Below, one piece after another: positions 1 through 5,985 of a stretch of 6,111 nucleotides of DNA. Source of the stretch: Oscillospiraceae bacterium. Lineage in GTDB: Bacteria > Bacillota > Clostridia > Oscillospirales > QAMX01. The notes under the pieces are model-generated. The model saw nothing but the letters and a program-made list of their open reading frames with translations. It was not told the origin of the DNA and ran no database searches. Location: assembly GCA_902772625.1 (NCBI GenBank), contig CACYBP010000397.1:1-6111 (forward strand), written 5' to 3'. A program made the translations under genes and the position numbers. The number at the start of each line of letters is the position of its first letter. Within the stretch, counting starts at the first letter, position 1.

Positions 1-1112
1 GAGCGCAGGCCGCGCGCGCCGGTATGGCGCTCCACCGCCTCCCGCGCCACGGCGCGAAGCGCCGCGTCCTCAAACTCCAGCTCGACGCCGTCCAGCTCGA
101 AGAGCTTGGCGTACTGTTTGGTCAGGGAGTTCTTCGGCTCCTTCAGGACCCGGAGCAGCGCGTCCTCGCCGAGGTTGTCGATGGCGACGGTGACCGGAAG
201 CCTTCCCACCAGCTCGGGGATCAGGCCGAATTTCACGATGTCGTGGGGCTCCACGTTTCTTAAGATCTTCGACTGATCCACCTCTTCCTTGCCCTTCACG
301 TCGGCGGTAAAGCCCACCACCTTCTGGTTGATGCGGCTTTCGATGATCTTTTCCAGGCCGTCGAAGGCGCCGCCGCAGATGAAGAGGATGTTGGTGGTGT
401 CGATCTGGATGAACTCCTGCTGGGGGTGCTTCCGGCCGCCCTGGGGCGGCACGTTGGCCACGGTGCCCTCCAGAAGCTTCAGAAGCGCCTGCTGGACGCC
501 CTCGCCCGAAACGTCGCGGGTGATGGAGGTGTTTTCGCTCTTGCGGGAGATCTTGTCGATCTCGTCGATATAGATGATGCCCCATTCGGCCATTTCCACG
601 TCGTAATCGGCCGACTGGATCAGGCGCAGAAGAATATTCTCCACATCCTCGCCCACATAGCCGGCCTCGGTCAGGGTGGTGGCGTCCGAGATGGCGAAGG
701 GGACGTTCAGAAGCTTTGCCAGGGTCTGGGCCAGATAGGTCTTGCCGCAGCCGGTGGGCCCGAGGAGCAGGATGTTGCTCTTCTGAAGCTCCACGTCGTC
801 CTCTTTCTTGTCCTGATAATAAATGCGTTTATAGTGATTGTGCACCGCCACGCTCAGGGCGATCTTGGCCTCGTCCTGACCGATGACGTATTTGTCAAGG
901 CCTTCCTTGATCTCCTTGGGGTTGAGAAGGCGCTTGCTGCCGTTCCGGCCCTTCAGCGGCGTTTTTCCCGCGCTTTTCTGGGGACGGTTCACGTACTCGC
1001 CCTCGATGGTGTTGTAGCAGGCCAGAACGCATTCGGTGCAGATATAGCCGTTGGCGCCGCGGATGAGATCCACGTGTTCCTCATCCCGCCCGCACATAAA
1101 GCATTTTCTCAC
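1..1112 (-). CDS. clpX: ATP-dependent Clp protease ATP-binding subunit ClpX (3' end cut off by window)
   Basis: ClpX is the AAA+ unfoldase that recognises tagged or misfolded cytosolic proteins, unfolds them with ATP and feeds them to ClpP. The 370 visible residues match the family throughout. A C4 zinc finger uses Cys4, Cys7, Cys25 and Cys28. The Walker A motif GPTGCGKT is at 118-125, pore loop GYVG at 151-154, Walker B IIYIDEID at 179-186, the RKH pore loop at 227-229, and the ClpP-docking loop (VGF, the IGF position) at 266-268. The sensor-2 motif GAR lies at 365-367, near the window edge, so about 50 C-terminal residues are missing. The start is a GTG at 1110-1112: it keeps Cys4, has AAAGGA 8 nt upstream, and an in-frame TGA lies shortly before it with no ATG between. 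The next Met is codon 6, which would lose a zinc ligand. It follows clpP by 36 bp with no terminator, so the two are probably cotranscribed. One leucine codon (residue 284) is the rare TTA. Confidence 0.98.
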   Translation of the reverse strand, partial: MRKCFMCGRDEEHVDLIRGANGYICTECVLACYNTIEGEYVNRPQKSAGKTPLKGRNGSKRLLNPKEIKEGLDKYVIGQDEAKIALSVAVHNHYKRIYYQDKKEDDVELQKSNILLLGPTGCGKTYLAQTLAKLLNVPFAISDATTLTEAGYVGEDVENILLRLIQSADYDVEMAEWGIIYIDEIDKISRKSENTSITRDVSGEGVQQALLKLLEGTVANVPPQGGRKHPQQEFIQIDTTNILFICGGAFDGLEKIIESRINQKVVGFTADVKGKEEVDQSKILRNVEPHDIVKFGLIPELVGRLPVTVAIDNLGEDALLRVLKEPKNSLTKQYAKLFELDGVELEFEDAALRAVAREAVERHTGARGLR

Positions 1113-1120
1113 GGTTTCGG

Positions 1121-1126
1121 TCCTTT
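1121..1126 (-). promoter_or_regulatory. clpX ribosome binding site that fixes the GTG start
   Basis: AAAGGA on the minus strand sits 8 nt before the GTG at 1110-1112. This spacing, the upstream in-frame TGA, and the need to keep the first zinc-finger cysteine together decide for GTG over the internal ATG at codon 6. Confidence 0.75.
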
Positions 1127-1148
1127 CCCGGATCGTTTTTCAGATCGT

Positions 1149-1739
1149 TTATTTATCGGTGCGGCTCCGAAGCACCTTGTCGATCAGGCCGTATTCCATG
1201 GCCTCGTCGGCGGTCATGAAGTTGTCGCGTTCGGTGTCGCGCTGGATGACCTCCAGAGGCTTTCCGGTCTCGGCGGCCAGGATGGAATTCAGGCTGTCCT
1301 TGATCTTCTGCATCCGCTCCGCGTGGATCCGGATATCGGTGACCTGGCCCTGGAAGCCGCCGAGGGGCTGGTGGATCATGATCTCGCTGGAGGGAAGGGC
1401 AAAGCGTTTGCCCTTGGTGCCGGCGGCCAGAAGGAAGGCGCCCATGCTGGCGGCCATGCCCACGCAGAGGGTGGACACGTCGCATTTGATATACTGCATG
1501 GTGTCGTAGATCGCCATGCCCGCGGTGACCGAGCCGCCGGGGCTGTTGATGTAGAACTGGATCTCCTTGTCGGGATCCTGGGATTCCAGATAAAGAAGCT
1601 GCGCCACCACGAGGCTGGCGGTGATGTCGTTGACCTCTTCGCTCAAAAAGACGATGCGGTCGTTGAGAAGGCGGGAATAGATGTCGTAGGATCTCTCGCC
1701 GCGGCTCGTCTGTTCAATGACCATGGGAACGAGACTCAT
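1149..1739 (-). CDS. clpP: ATP-dependent Clp protease proteolytic subunit ClpP
   Basis: ClpP is the tetradecameric serine peptidase (family S14) that degrades polypeptides delivered by ClpX and, where present, ClpC or ClpA. The protein is 196 residues, the usual length. The catalytic triad is visible as Ser98 (in GMAASMGA), His123 (in EIMIHQP) and Asp172 (in ERDNF). The oxyanion-loop glycines lie in SPGGSV (66-71). The short N-terminal segment before the [13 protein letters not shown] block (residues 13-25) is where ClpP propeptides are normally removed, so processing is likely but not visible. The ATG is preceded at 6 nt by AAAGGAGGT. It lies 151 bp downstream of tig and 36 bp upstream of clpX. 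No CIRCE or paired CtsR heptad is seen upstream, so heat-shock control of the usual Firmicutes kind is not supported here. Confidence 0.99.
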   Translation of the reverse strand: MSLVPMVIEQTSRGERSYDIYSRLLNDRIVFLSEEVNDITASLVVAQLLYLESQDPDKEIQFYINSPGGSVTAGMAIYDTMQYIKCDVSTLCVGMAASMGAFLLAAGTKGKRFALPSSEIMIHQPLGGFQGQVTDIRIHAERMQKIKDSLNSILAAETGKPLEVIQRDTERDNFMTADEAMEYGLIDKVLRSRTDK

Positions 1740-1745
1740 GTCGTG

Positions 1746-1754
1746 ACCTCCTTT
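1746..1754 (-). promoter_or_regulatory. clpP ribosome binding site, near-perfect
   Basis: AAAGGAGGT on the minus strand, 6 nt before the clpP ATG, is complementary to nearly the whole anti-Shine-Dalgarno sequence. It is the strongest such site in the window, which fits a highly translated protease subunit needed in 14 copies per complex. Confidence 0.85.
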
Positions 1755-1809
1755 GATAATGCGTTTTTCTGACGTGTTCTGAATATGGGGATCGGGCGCC
1801 GTGAAGAGC

Positions 1810-1823
1810 TCCCGCGTGCGGGA
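1810..1823 (-). other. Small perfect inverted repeat in the clpP leader
   Basis: Minus-strand TCCCGCACGCGGGA is a perfect inverted repeat (TCCCG/CGGGA around CACG) within the 151-bp tig-clpP spacer, about 70 bp upstream of clpP. No T-run follows it on either strand, so it is not an intrinsic terminator. It may be a structured leader or mRNA-processing element, or chance in a GC-rich spacer. Confidence 0.35.
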
Positions 1824-1873
1824 ATGACCCTCAGGACGCCCGTTCTCTTCGATTGTACGCCGGAGAGCGCCGG

Positions 1874-1879
1874 ATTATA
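1874..1879 (-). promoter_or_regulatory. Candidate -10 box for an internal clpP promoter
   Basis: A perfect TATAAT lies 11 nt after the tig stop codon on the minus strand, and a second weaker box (TACAAT) follows about 16 nt further on. No sequence resembling TTGACA is found at 16-18 nt upstream, and there is no TG extension, so the -35 side is unsupported. The box lies inside a GCGCC/GGCGC inverted repeat (1867-1871 with 1886-1890). It suggests that clpP-clpX can be transcribed separately from tig, with a leader of roughly 130 nt. Confidence 0.35.
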
Positions 1880-1890
1880 CGGAAAGGCGC

Positions 1891-3243
1891 TTATTCTTCG
1901 GCGGGCTTCTCTTCCGCGTCCTTCTCCTCAGCGGGAGCTTCGGCGGGCTCGGCGGGCTCGGCGACCGGTTCGGTCTTCACACCGTTTTCACGGACCAGAG
2001 CCGACGCCTTCTGCATCAGAAGATCGTGCTTCATGCCTTCGGCCGGGGCAAGCTCCTTCACGCGGTCAAGCTCCATGCCGTATTCGTCGGCCATCTTCTT
2101 GTATTCGGCCTCGACCTCTTCGTCGGTGACTTCAAGGCCTTCGGTCTTCGCCACGTATTCCAGGGCGAGGGTGGTCTTCACGCGGTTTTCAGCCTGGGGT
2201 CTCAGGCTCTTGCGGAAGCCGTCCATATCCAGTCCGGTGATCTTGAGGTAATTATCGAGGGTGATGCCCTGGCTCTGCATCCGGTAGCTGTACTCCGAGG
2301 CGAGGTTGTCCTGCTCGGTCTCGTACATGGCCTCGGGGATGTCGCCTTCGATGGTCTCGATCATTTTGCCGAGGAGAGCGTTTTCAAAGCTCGCGTCAGC
2401 GGCCTTGGTCTTGTTCTCCAGAAGCTTCTTGCGGGTGTCCTCTTTGTATTCGGCCAGGGTGTCGAATTCGGAGACTTCGCTTGCGAAATCGTCGTCCAGC
2501 TCAGGCAGGACCTCCTTTTTCACGCTGTGTACGATCCCCTTGAAGACGGCCTCTTTGCCCGCAAGCTCCGCGGCGTGGTACTCGGTCGGGAAGGTGACGG
2601 TGATCTCGTACTCCTCGCCGGCCTTCTTGCCCACCAGCTGATCCTCAAAGCCCGGGATAAAGGCGCCCGAGCCGAGCTTCAGGTGATGGTCCTGGCCCTT
2701 GCCGCCCTCGAAGGGCTTGCCGCCCTCGAAGCCTTCGTAATCGATGATCACGGTGTCGCCGAGCTCGGCTTCGCCGTCCTTGTCCTCCAGGCGGCTGCTT
2801 CTCTGGCGGCGGATATTGATCTCGGCGTCCACCTCTTCGTCGGTGACCGAGGGTTCGGTGTAGGGAGCCTCGAGGCCCTTGTACTGAGCCACGGTGATCT
2901 CGGGCTTCAGGGCGACCTTCGCGGTGAAGGTGTAGCCGTCCTCGCCGATCTCCTTGATGGTCAGCTCGGGACGGGAGACGATCTCCAGCCCGGCTTCCTC
3001 ACAGGCCGCTTCGTAGGCGGCGGGGTAAGTATCTTCGATGGCGTCTTCGTAGAAAACGTCCTTGCCGTAGATTCTTTCGATGATATGACGCGGCGCCTTT
3101 CCCTTGCGGAAGCCGTTGATCATGATCTTGCCCACGTTCTTGCGGTAGGCCTTCTGACAGGCGGCGGCGAAGGTTTCCTTATCGACGCTGATCTCCAGGA
3201 TCGCCACGTTCTTTTCCTGTCTTTCCACGTTCTTTAAGCTCAT
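1891..3243 (-). CDS. tig: Trigger factor, ribosome-associated chaperone and prolyl isomerase
   Basis: Trigger factor binds the ribosome at the exit tunnel, shields nascent chains and carries a peptidyl-prolyl isomerase domain. The protein is 450 residues. The N-terminal ribosome-binding domain (about 1-115) has the signature GFRKGKAP at 44-51. An FKBP-type domain spans about 162-242 (from GDTVIIDYEG, with the GAFIPGFEDQL core). The helical C-terminal chaperone domain runs to about 420. The last 29 residues form a Glu/Pro/Ala-rich acidic tail encoded partly by a 9-bp tandem repeat. The ATG at 3241-3243 was chosen because MSLKNVERQEKN fits the family N-terminus. An in-frame TTG four codons earlier is only 1 nt from the AAAGG at 3257-3261 and is unlikely; the chosen ATG has a slightly long 13-nt spacing. 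The gene has its own promoter-like sequence and precedes clpP, the common tig-clpP-clpX order. Confidence 0.98.
   Translation of the reverse strand: MSLKNVERQEKNVAILEISVDKETFAAACQKAYRKNVGKIMINGFRKGKAPRHIIERIYGKDVFYEDAIEDTYPAAYEAACEEAGLEIVSRPELTIKEIGEDGYTFTAKVALKPEITVAQYKGLEAPYTEPSVTDEEVDAEINIRRQRSSRLEDKDGEAELGDTVIIDYEGFEGGKPFEGGKGQDHHLKLGSGAFIPGFEDQLVGKKAGEEYEITVTFPTEYHAAELAGKEAVFKGIVHSVKKEVLPELDDDFASEVSEFDTLAEYKEDTRKKLLENKTKAADASFENALLGKMIETIEGDIPEAMYETEQDNLASEYSYRMQSQGITLDNYLKITGLDMDGFRKSLRPQAENRVKTTLALEYVAKTEGLEVTDEEVEAEYKKMADEYGMELDRVKELAPAEGMKHDLLMQKASALVRENGVKTEPVAEPAEPAEAPAEEKDAEEKPAEE
1941..1963 (-). repeat. 9-bp tandem repeat in the tig 3' end
   Basis: About two and a half copies of the 9-mer CGGCGGGCT (plus strand) lie head to tail inside tig. 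They encode repeated Ala-Glu-Pro units of the acidic C-terminal tail. Because the unit is a multiple of three, slippage here would change tail length without breaking the frame. Confidence 0.7.
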
Positions 3244-3271
3244 AACTCGTTTCAAACCTTTCTCTTTCGTT

Positions 3272-3295
3272 GGCGTCAGGGACGCCTTCAGGCGT
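3272..3295 (-). promoter_or_regulatory. Two mutually exclusive hairpins in the tig 5' leader
   Basis: In the tig transcript, the middle segment GGCGTC (3281-3286) can pair upstream with ACGCC (3291-3295; 5 bp, loop TGAA) or downstream with GACGCC (3272-3277; 6 bp, loop CCT). Both pairings are perfect and cannot coexist. They lie between the predicted transcription start (near 3310) and the ribosome binding site. No ligand-binding fold is recognised, and no T-run follows either stem. Confidence 0.4.
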
Positions 3296-3316
3296 TTGCC
3301 GATACAGGCAAAGGAT

Positions 3317-3345
3317 AGTATATCACATTTTGCCGCCGAATTCTA
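3317..3345 (-). promoter_or_regulatory. Probable sigma-70/sigma-A promoter of tig
   Basis: On the minus strand an extended -10, TG-A-TATACT (TATACT at 3317-3322, TG just upstream), lies 17 nt from TAGAAT (3340-3345), a weak -35 with 3 of 6 matches to TTGACA. Extended -10 promoters tolerate weak -35 boxes. Transcription would start near 3310, giving a leader of about 65 nt. The surrounding 3315-3390 stretch is markedly AT-richer than the rest of the window, which fits a promoter region. Confidence 0.6.
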
Positions 3346-3425
3346 CCCCGTTTTTCAAAAAAACTCTTTCAAATCACGATTTTCTTTCAGGGCATCCGGG
3401 GCGGCGGGCCGCCGGGAAGACCTTC

Positions 3426-4142
3426 TCAGCCTTCCGGCGCGCCGGAAAGCGGGATCCGTACCGGATCGAAGTCGATGAAATCGGCCGAGATCAGCCGGTA
3501 GCAGATCCCCCGGAAGGCGGTCTCGGCCCGCACACCGCGCAGGGCGCCGCCGTGAAGATGCCCGTACCAGGCGCGCCTCACGCCGTATTTTTCCAGAAGA
3601 TCGGTGAACTGCGACCGCGGATTCCCGACGCCGAAGGGGGGATAATGCAGAAAGGCCAGCTTTTCCAGCCCCTCCTCCGCCATTCTGAGGGAGGTCTCCA
3701 GCCTTCCGAGCTCCCGGTTATAGATTTTGGGATCTCCTCCCTCCTCGTAAAACCAGCCGCGGCTGCCGCAGATGGCGGCCGCGCCGTCCTCGCCGCGGTA
3801 GGTGACGCTGTTGTTGAAAAGGAAGGTGATGCTTCCGGCGCCGATCTCCTCCAGAAAGGCGTTCATCTTTCTGAGGGTCGTCCAGTAATAATCGTGATTG
3901 CCCTTCAGGATGATCTTTTTGCCGGGGAGCTTATGGATAAACAGGAAGTCCTCCCGGCATTCCTCAAAGGAAATGCCCCAGGAAATATCCCCGGGGATCA
4001 CCACGGTGTCCTCCTCGCCGATTTTGGCGCGCCATTTCGTTTCGATCTTTTCCACGTAATTTTCCCACGCGCCGCCGAAAACGGTCATGGACTTGTCCAC
4101 CGAGAGCGACAGATGCAGATCTGCGATCGCGTAAAGAGCCAT
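3426..4142 (-). CDS. Calcineurin-like metallophosphoesterase, predicted phosphohydrolase
   Basis: A 238-residue cytosolic metallophosphoesterase with no signal peptide or membrane segment. All dinuclear-metal motifs of the family are present in order: Asp8 and His10 (ADLHLS), Asp52 (PGDISWG), Asn82-His83 (KGNHDYYW), His166 (LHYPPF), and His195 with His197 (YGHLHG). The overall layout, starting directly with the first metal motif and carrying GDISWG, resembles the COG1768 group of predicted phosphohydrolases; that group assignment is from memory. The substrate is unknown: nucleotides, phosphoproteins and phospholipid intermediates are all possible. The ATG has GGGAGG 3 nt and AAAGGA 10 nt upstream; the second is better spaced. 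It lies upstream of tig in the same direction, with a 182-bp gap, and divergent from the DUF1540 gene. No intrinsic terminator was found after it, so read-through into tig is possible. Confidence 0.9.
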   Translation of the reverse strand: MALYAIADLHLSLSVDKSMTVFGGAWENYVEKIETKWRAKIGEEDTVVIPGDISWGISFEECREDFLFIHKLPGKKIILKGNHDYYWTTLRKMNAFLEEIGAGSITFLFNNSVTYRGEDGAAAICGSRGWFYEEGGDPKIYNRELGRLETSLRMAEEGLEKLAFLHYPPFGVGNPRSQFTDLLEKYGVRRAWYGHLHGGALRGVRAETAFRGICYRLISADFIDFDPVRIPLSGAPEG

Positions 4143-4214
4143 TCCTCCCGTCCTTTCACCGGTATTCCCGCCGTGTTTTCCGTATAGAGCGCGGCAAATT
4201 CGACCACACTACCT

Positions 4215-4234
4215 CCGCGGCCTTCCCGCCGCGG
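4215..4234. repeat. CCGCGG inverted repeat between divergent genes
   Basis: Two CCGCGG hexamers (4215-4220 and 4229-4234) flank an 8-bp spacer in the 135-bp region between the phosphoesterase and the DUF1540 gene. It could be an operator for one or both genes, or a hairpin in the DUF1540 leader. No T-run follows on either strand. Each hexamer is itself a palindrome, so chance in GC-rich DNA remains possible. No convincing -35/-10 pair was identified for either divergent gene. Confidence 0.35.
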
Positions 4235-4262
4235 GATCCTCTTGTCAGGACTTCAATACACG

Positions 4263-4268
4263 AAAGGA
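4263..4268 (+). promoter_or_regulatory. Ribosome binding site of the DUF1540 gene
   Basis: AAAGGA sits 9 nt before the ATG at 4278. This decides the start against an in-frame TTG at 4242, which has no comparable site upstream and would add 12 residues not expected in the family. Confidence 0.75.
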
Positions 4269-4277
4269 ATCAAAATC

Positions 4278-4454
4278 ATGACAAACGAAAAGAAAACCGT
4301 CAACAGCGGCGTCACCTGCTCGGTCAAAAACTGCGTGCACAACTGCGGATCCAACTGCTGCTCCGCGCCTGTGGTCAGCGTGGGCGAGGAGCGCGCCGTC
4401 ACCGAGGCCGACACGCGCTGCGCCACCTTCCGCTCCCGGCCGGGCTGCTGCTGA
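4278..4454 (+). CDS. DUF1540 cysteine-rich small protein
   Basis: A 58-residue protein matching the DUF1540 family (a small clostridial and bacillar Cys-rich domain of unknown function). The recognisable pattern is C-S-V-K-N-C at 14-19, then Cys27 followed by Ala30 and the VVSV strand, and the closing T-R-C-A-T-F at 46-51 (Cys48). Those four cysteines (14, 19, 27, 48) are the ones I regard as canonical. Four more are present (23, 28, 57, 58), giving eight in 58 residues, so metal binding or disulfide bonding is likely, by inference only. No signal peptide or membrane segment is present, and the protein is probably cytosolic or spore-associated. It is the only plus-strand gene, divergent from the phosphoesterase, convergent with thrC, and followed after 7 bp by its own strong terminator, so it is probably monocistronic. 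No molecular function can be assigned. Confidence 0.9.
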   Translation: MTNEKKTVNSGVTCSVKNCVHNCGSNCCSAPVVSVGEERAVTEADTRCATFRSRPGCC

Positions 4455-4461
4455 ATCGGGG

Positions 4462-4493
4462 AAGCGGGGCTTTCGCCCCGCTTTTTCTTTTTT
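4462..4493 (+). terminator. Strong rho-independent terminator of the DUF1540 gene
   Basis: A perfect 9-bp stem AAGCGGGGC/GCCCCGCTT closes a TTTC loop, and is followed by T5-C-T6 ending at 4493. It begins 7 bp after the DUF1540 stop. The last T of the run is the first base of the thrC stop triplet on the opposite strand. Read on the minus strand, the hairpin has a GAAA loop but is followed by TTCCCC rather than a T-run. It therefore acts chiefly in the plus direction, though it may still protect the 3' end of the thrC mRNA. Confidence 0.93.
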
Positions 4494-5983
4494 CAGAACT
4501 TCTTTTCGGCAAGCTTTATGACGGGAAGACGCATGTCCTCCTTCTTCACCGTCTCCCGGAACCGCAGCTCCCGCTTTTCAAGATCCCGGAGCGGCGGGGG
4601 CACCGGGATCCCGGTGAGATCCGAAAGCTCCTTCCCGAGCGCGGGCGATTCCTCCCGCCGGAGGCCGTCCAGAGCGTAAAGCACGCTGCCCGAGAACTTG
4701 AAGGGGCTCGCGGTGGCGGCCACGAGAGTCGGCCTTTCTTCGCTCCCGGCGGCGCGCAGCTCACGAAGCACCGCCAGAGCCACCGCCGTATGGGTGTCGG
4801 GAAGCCATCCCTTTTCCTTCCAGGTGCGCCTGAGGGCGGGAAGGCTCTTTTCCTCTCCGGCCCAGCCGCCGAGGAAATCGGCCCCGAGCGCCGCCTTCTC
4901 CCCTTCGGAAAGGGCGTAGCGCCCCTCCCGGGCGAGCTTTTCCATCTTCTCCCGGGTGCTTTCGGGATCCCGGCCCGCAAGGAAATAGAGAAGCCTTTCC
5001 ACGTTGGAGGAGATCAGGATGTCCATGGACGGGGAGACCGTGGTATAGAAGGGGCGGTTCTTATCGTAGACGCCGGTTTCGATGAAATCCGAAAGGACGT
5101 TGTTTTCGTTGGAGGCCGAGATCAGCCTTCCCAGCGGAAGCCCCATTTTTTTCGCGAAGAAGGCCGCGAGGATGTTGCCGAAATTCCCGGTGGGCACCGC
5201 GACGTCCAGCTTCTCCCCCATCCCGATCACGCCAAGCGAGACCGCGTCGAGATAGGCCGAAATATAGTAGACCGCCTGGGGCACGAGTCTTCCCCAGTTG
5301 ATGGAATTGGCCGAGGAAAGGCGCACGCCTTTTTCTTTCAGGGCGGCGGCGAACTCCCGGTCGCCGAAGATCCGCTTCACGCCGGTCTGCGCATCGTCAA
5401 AATTGCCCAGAACCCCGGCGACGCCGACGTTTTCCCCCTTCTGGGTGATCATCTGGAGCCTCTGGGTCGGGCTGACGCCTTCGGCGGGATAAAAGACGAA
5501 GACCATGGTGTCCTTTACGTCGGCAAAGCCCTCCAGGGCTGCCTTCCCGGTGTCGCCCGAGGTGGCCGTCAGGATCATGATCCTGTCGGTCACGCCGTTT
5601 TTCTTTGCCGCGGCGGTGAGAAGATAGGGCAGAATCTGCAGCGCCACATCCTTGAAGGCCGCGGTGGGGCCGTGGAAGAGCTCCAGGACCAGGGTCTTTT
5701 CGTCGAGCTTTTTCACGGGAGCCGTCCCCTCCGGGAATTTCTCCGGGGAGTAGGCCGCCTTCGCATAGGAAAGCAGCTCCTCCTCCGAAAAATCGGTGAG
5801 GAAGCGCGAAAGGATCGACGCCGCGCGGTGCGGATAATCCATCTTCTGAAGCAGAAGAAGCTCTTCTTCACGAAGTGCGGGGATCTCCTCCGGCACGTAA
5901 AGACCGCCGTCGGGGGCGATGCCCCGTAAAATGGCCTGGGAGGGAGAAACGCTTTCTCCTCCTCTGGTGCTGACGTAACGCAT
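4493..5983 (-). CDS. thrC: Threonine synthase, PLP-dependent
   Basis: Threonine synthase converts O-phospho-L-homoserine and water to L-threonine and phosphate, the last step of threonine synthesis. The protein is 496 residues, in the range of the long (E. coli/fungal-like) class. The N-terminal domain opens with the typical YVSTRG (3-8) and APDGGLYVP (23-31). The PLP-binding lysine is Lys111 in FHGPTAAFKD. Further signatures are ATSGDTGKAA (140-149), SANSINWGRLVPQ (224-236), and the phosphate-gripping PTGNFGN (264-270). The C-terminal region includes TATASPFKFS, a typical late motif. The ATG has AAAGGA 8 nt upstream, inside the end of the preceding dipeptidase gene, whose stop is 2 bp away. 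The two are probably cotranscribed and translationally coupled. No T-box or threonine leader is possible at this short junction; any control would lie upstream of the dipeptidase. No other threonine or aspartate-pathway gene is in view. Confidence 0.97.
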   Translation of the reverse strand: MRYVSTRGGESVSPSQAILRGIAPDGGLYVPEEIPALREEELLLLQKMDYPHRAASILSRFLTDFSEEELLSYAKAAYSPEKFPEGTAPVKKLDEKTLVLELFHGPTAAFKDVALQILPYLLTAAAKKNGVTDRIMILTATSGDTGKAALEGFADVKDTMVFVFYPAEGVSPTQRLQMITQKGENVGVAGVLGNFDDAQTGVKRIFGDREFAAALKEKGVRLSSANSINWGRLVPQAVYYISAYLDAVSLGVIGMGEKLDVAVPTGNFGNILAAFFAKKMGLPLGRLISASNENNVLSDFIETGVYDKNRPFYTTVSPSMDILISSNVERLLYFLAGRDPESTREKMEKLAREGRYALSEGEKAALGADFLGGWAGEEKSLPALRRTWKEKGWLPDTHTAVALAVLRELRAAGSEERPTLVAATASPFKFSGSVLYALDGLRREESPALGKELSDLTGIPVPPPLRDLEKRELRFRETVKKEDMRLPVIKLAEKKF

Positions 5984-5985
5984 GA

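Noticed and set aside
70..585. 171-residue minus-strand open frame inside clpX
   Set aside because: Same strand but out of frame with clpX, Arg/Gly/Pro-rich, and clpX itself is intact across the whole stretch, so it is neither a separate gene nor a frameshift.
426..1772. 448-residue plus-strand open frame antisense to clpX and clpP
   Set aside because: It lies in exact codon register opposite two unmistakable genes, has no family resemblance or ribosome binding site, and is explained by avoidance of TTA, CTA and TCA codons.
1740..1890. CIRCE or CtsR heat-shock operator upstream of clpP
   Set aside because: Neither the TTAGCACTC-N9-GAGTGCTAA repeat nor a paired GGTCAAA heptad is present.
2026..3237. 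403-residue plus-strand open frame antisense to tig
   Set aside because: Mirror frame of tig in the same register, with low-complexity Leu/Val/Gly/Asp-rich composition typical of a complement of Glu/Lys-rich coding sequence.
3244..3255. Four-codon N-terminal extension of trigger factor from a TTG
   Set aside because: The TTG is only 1 nt from the nearest ribosome binding site, and the family N-terminus begins at the downstream ATG.
3402..3414. GC-only hairpin (CGGCG/CGCCG, 3-nt loop) just after the phosphoesterase, as a terminator
   Set aside because: No T-run follows on the minus strand; the T7 run occurs about 35 nt further on and is not attached to a stem.
3270..4187. 305-residue plus-strand open frame over the phosphoesterase
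   Set aside because: Mirror frame of a gene with all metallophosphoesterase motifs; it also runs through the tig promoter region.
4242..4247. TTGTCA as a -35 box for the DUF1540 gene
   Set aside because: A -10 at 16-18 nt would fall on the ribosome binding site, and no -10-like sequence is there.
4790..5929. 379-residue plus-strand open frame antisense to thrC
   Set aside because: Mirror frame of a complete thrC with all catalytic motifs; no independent evidence for coding.
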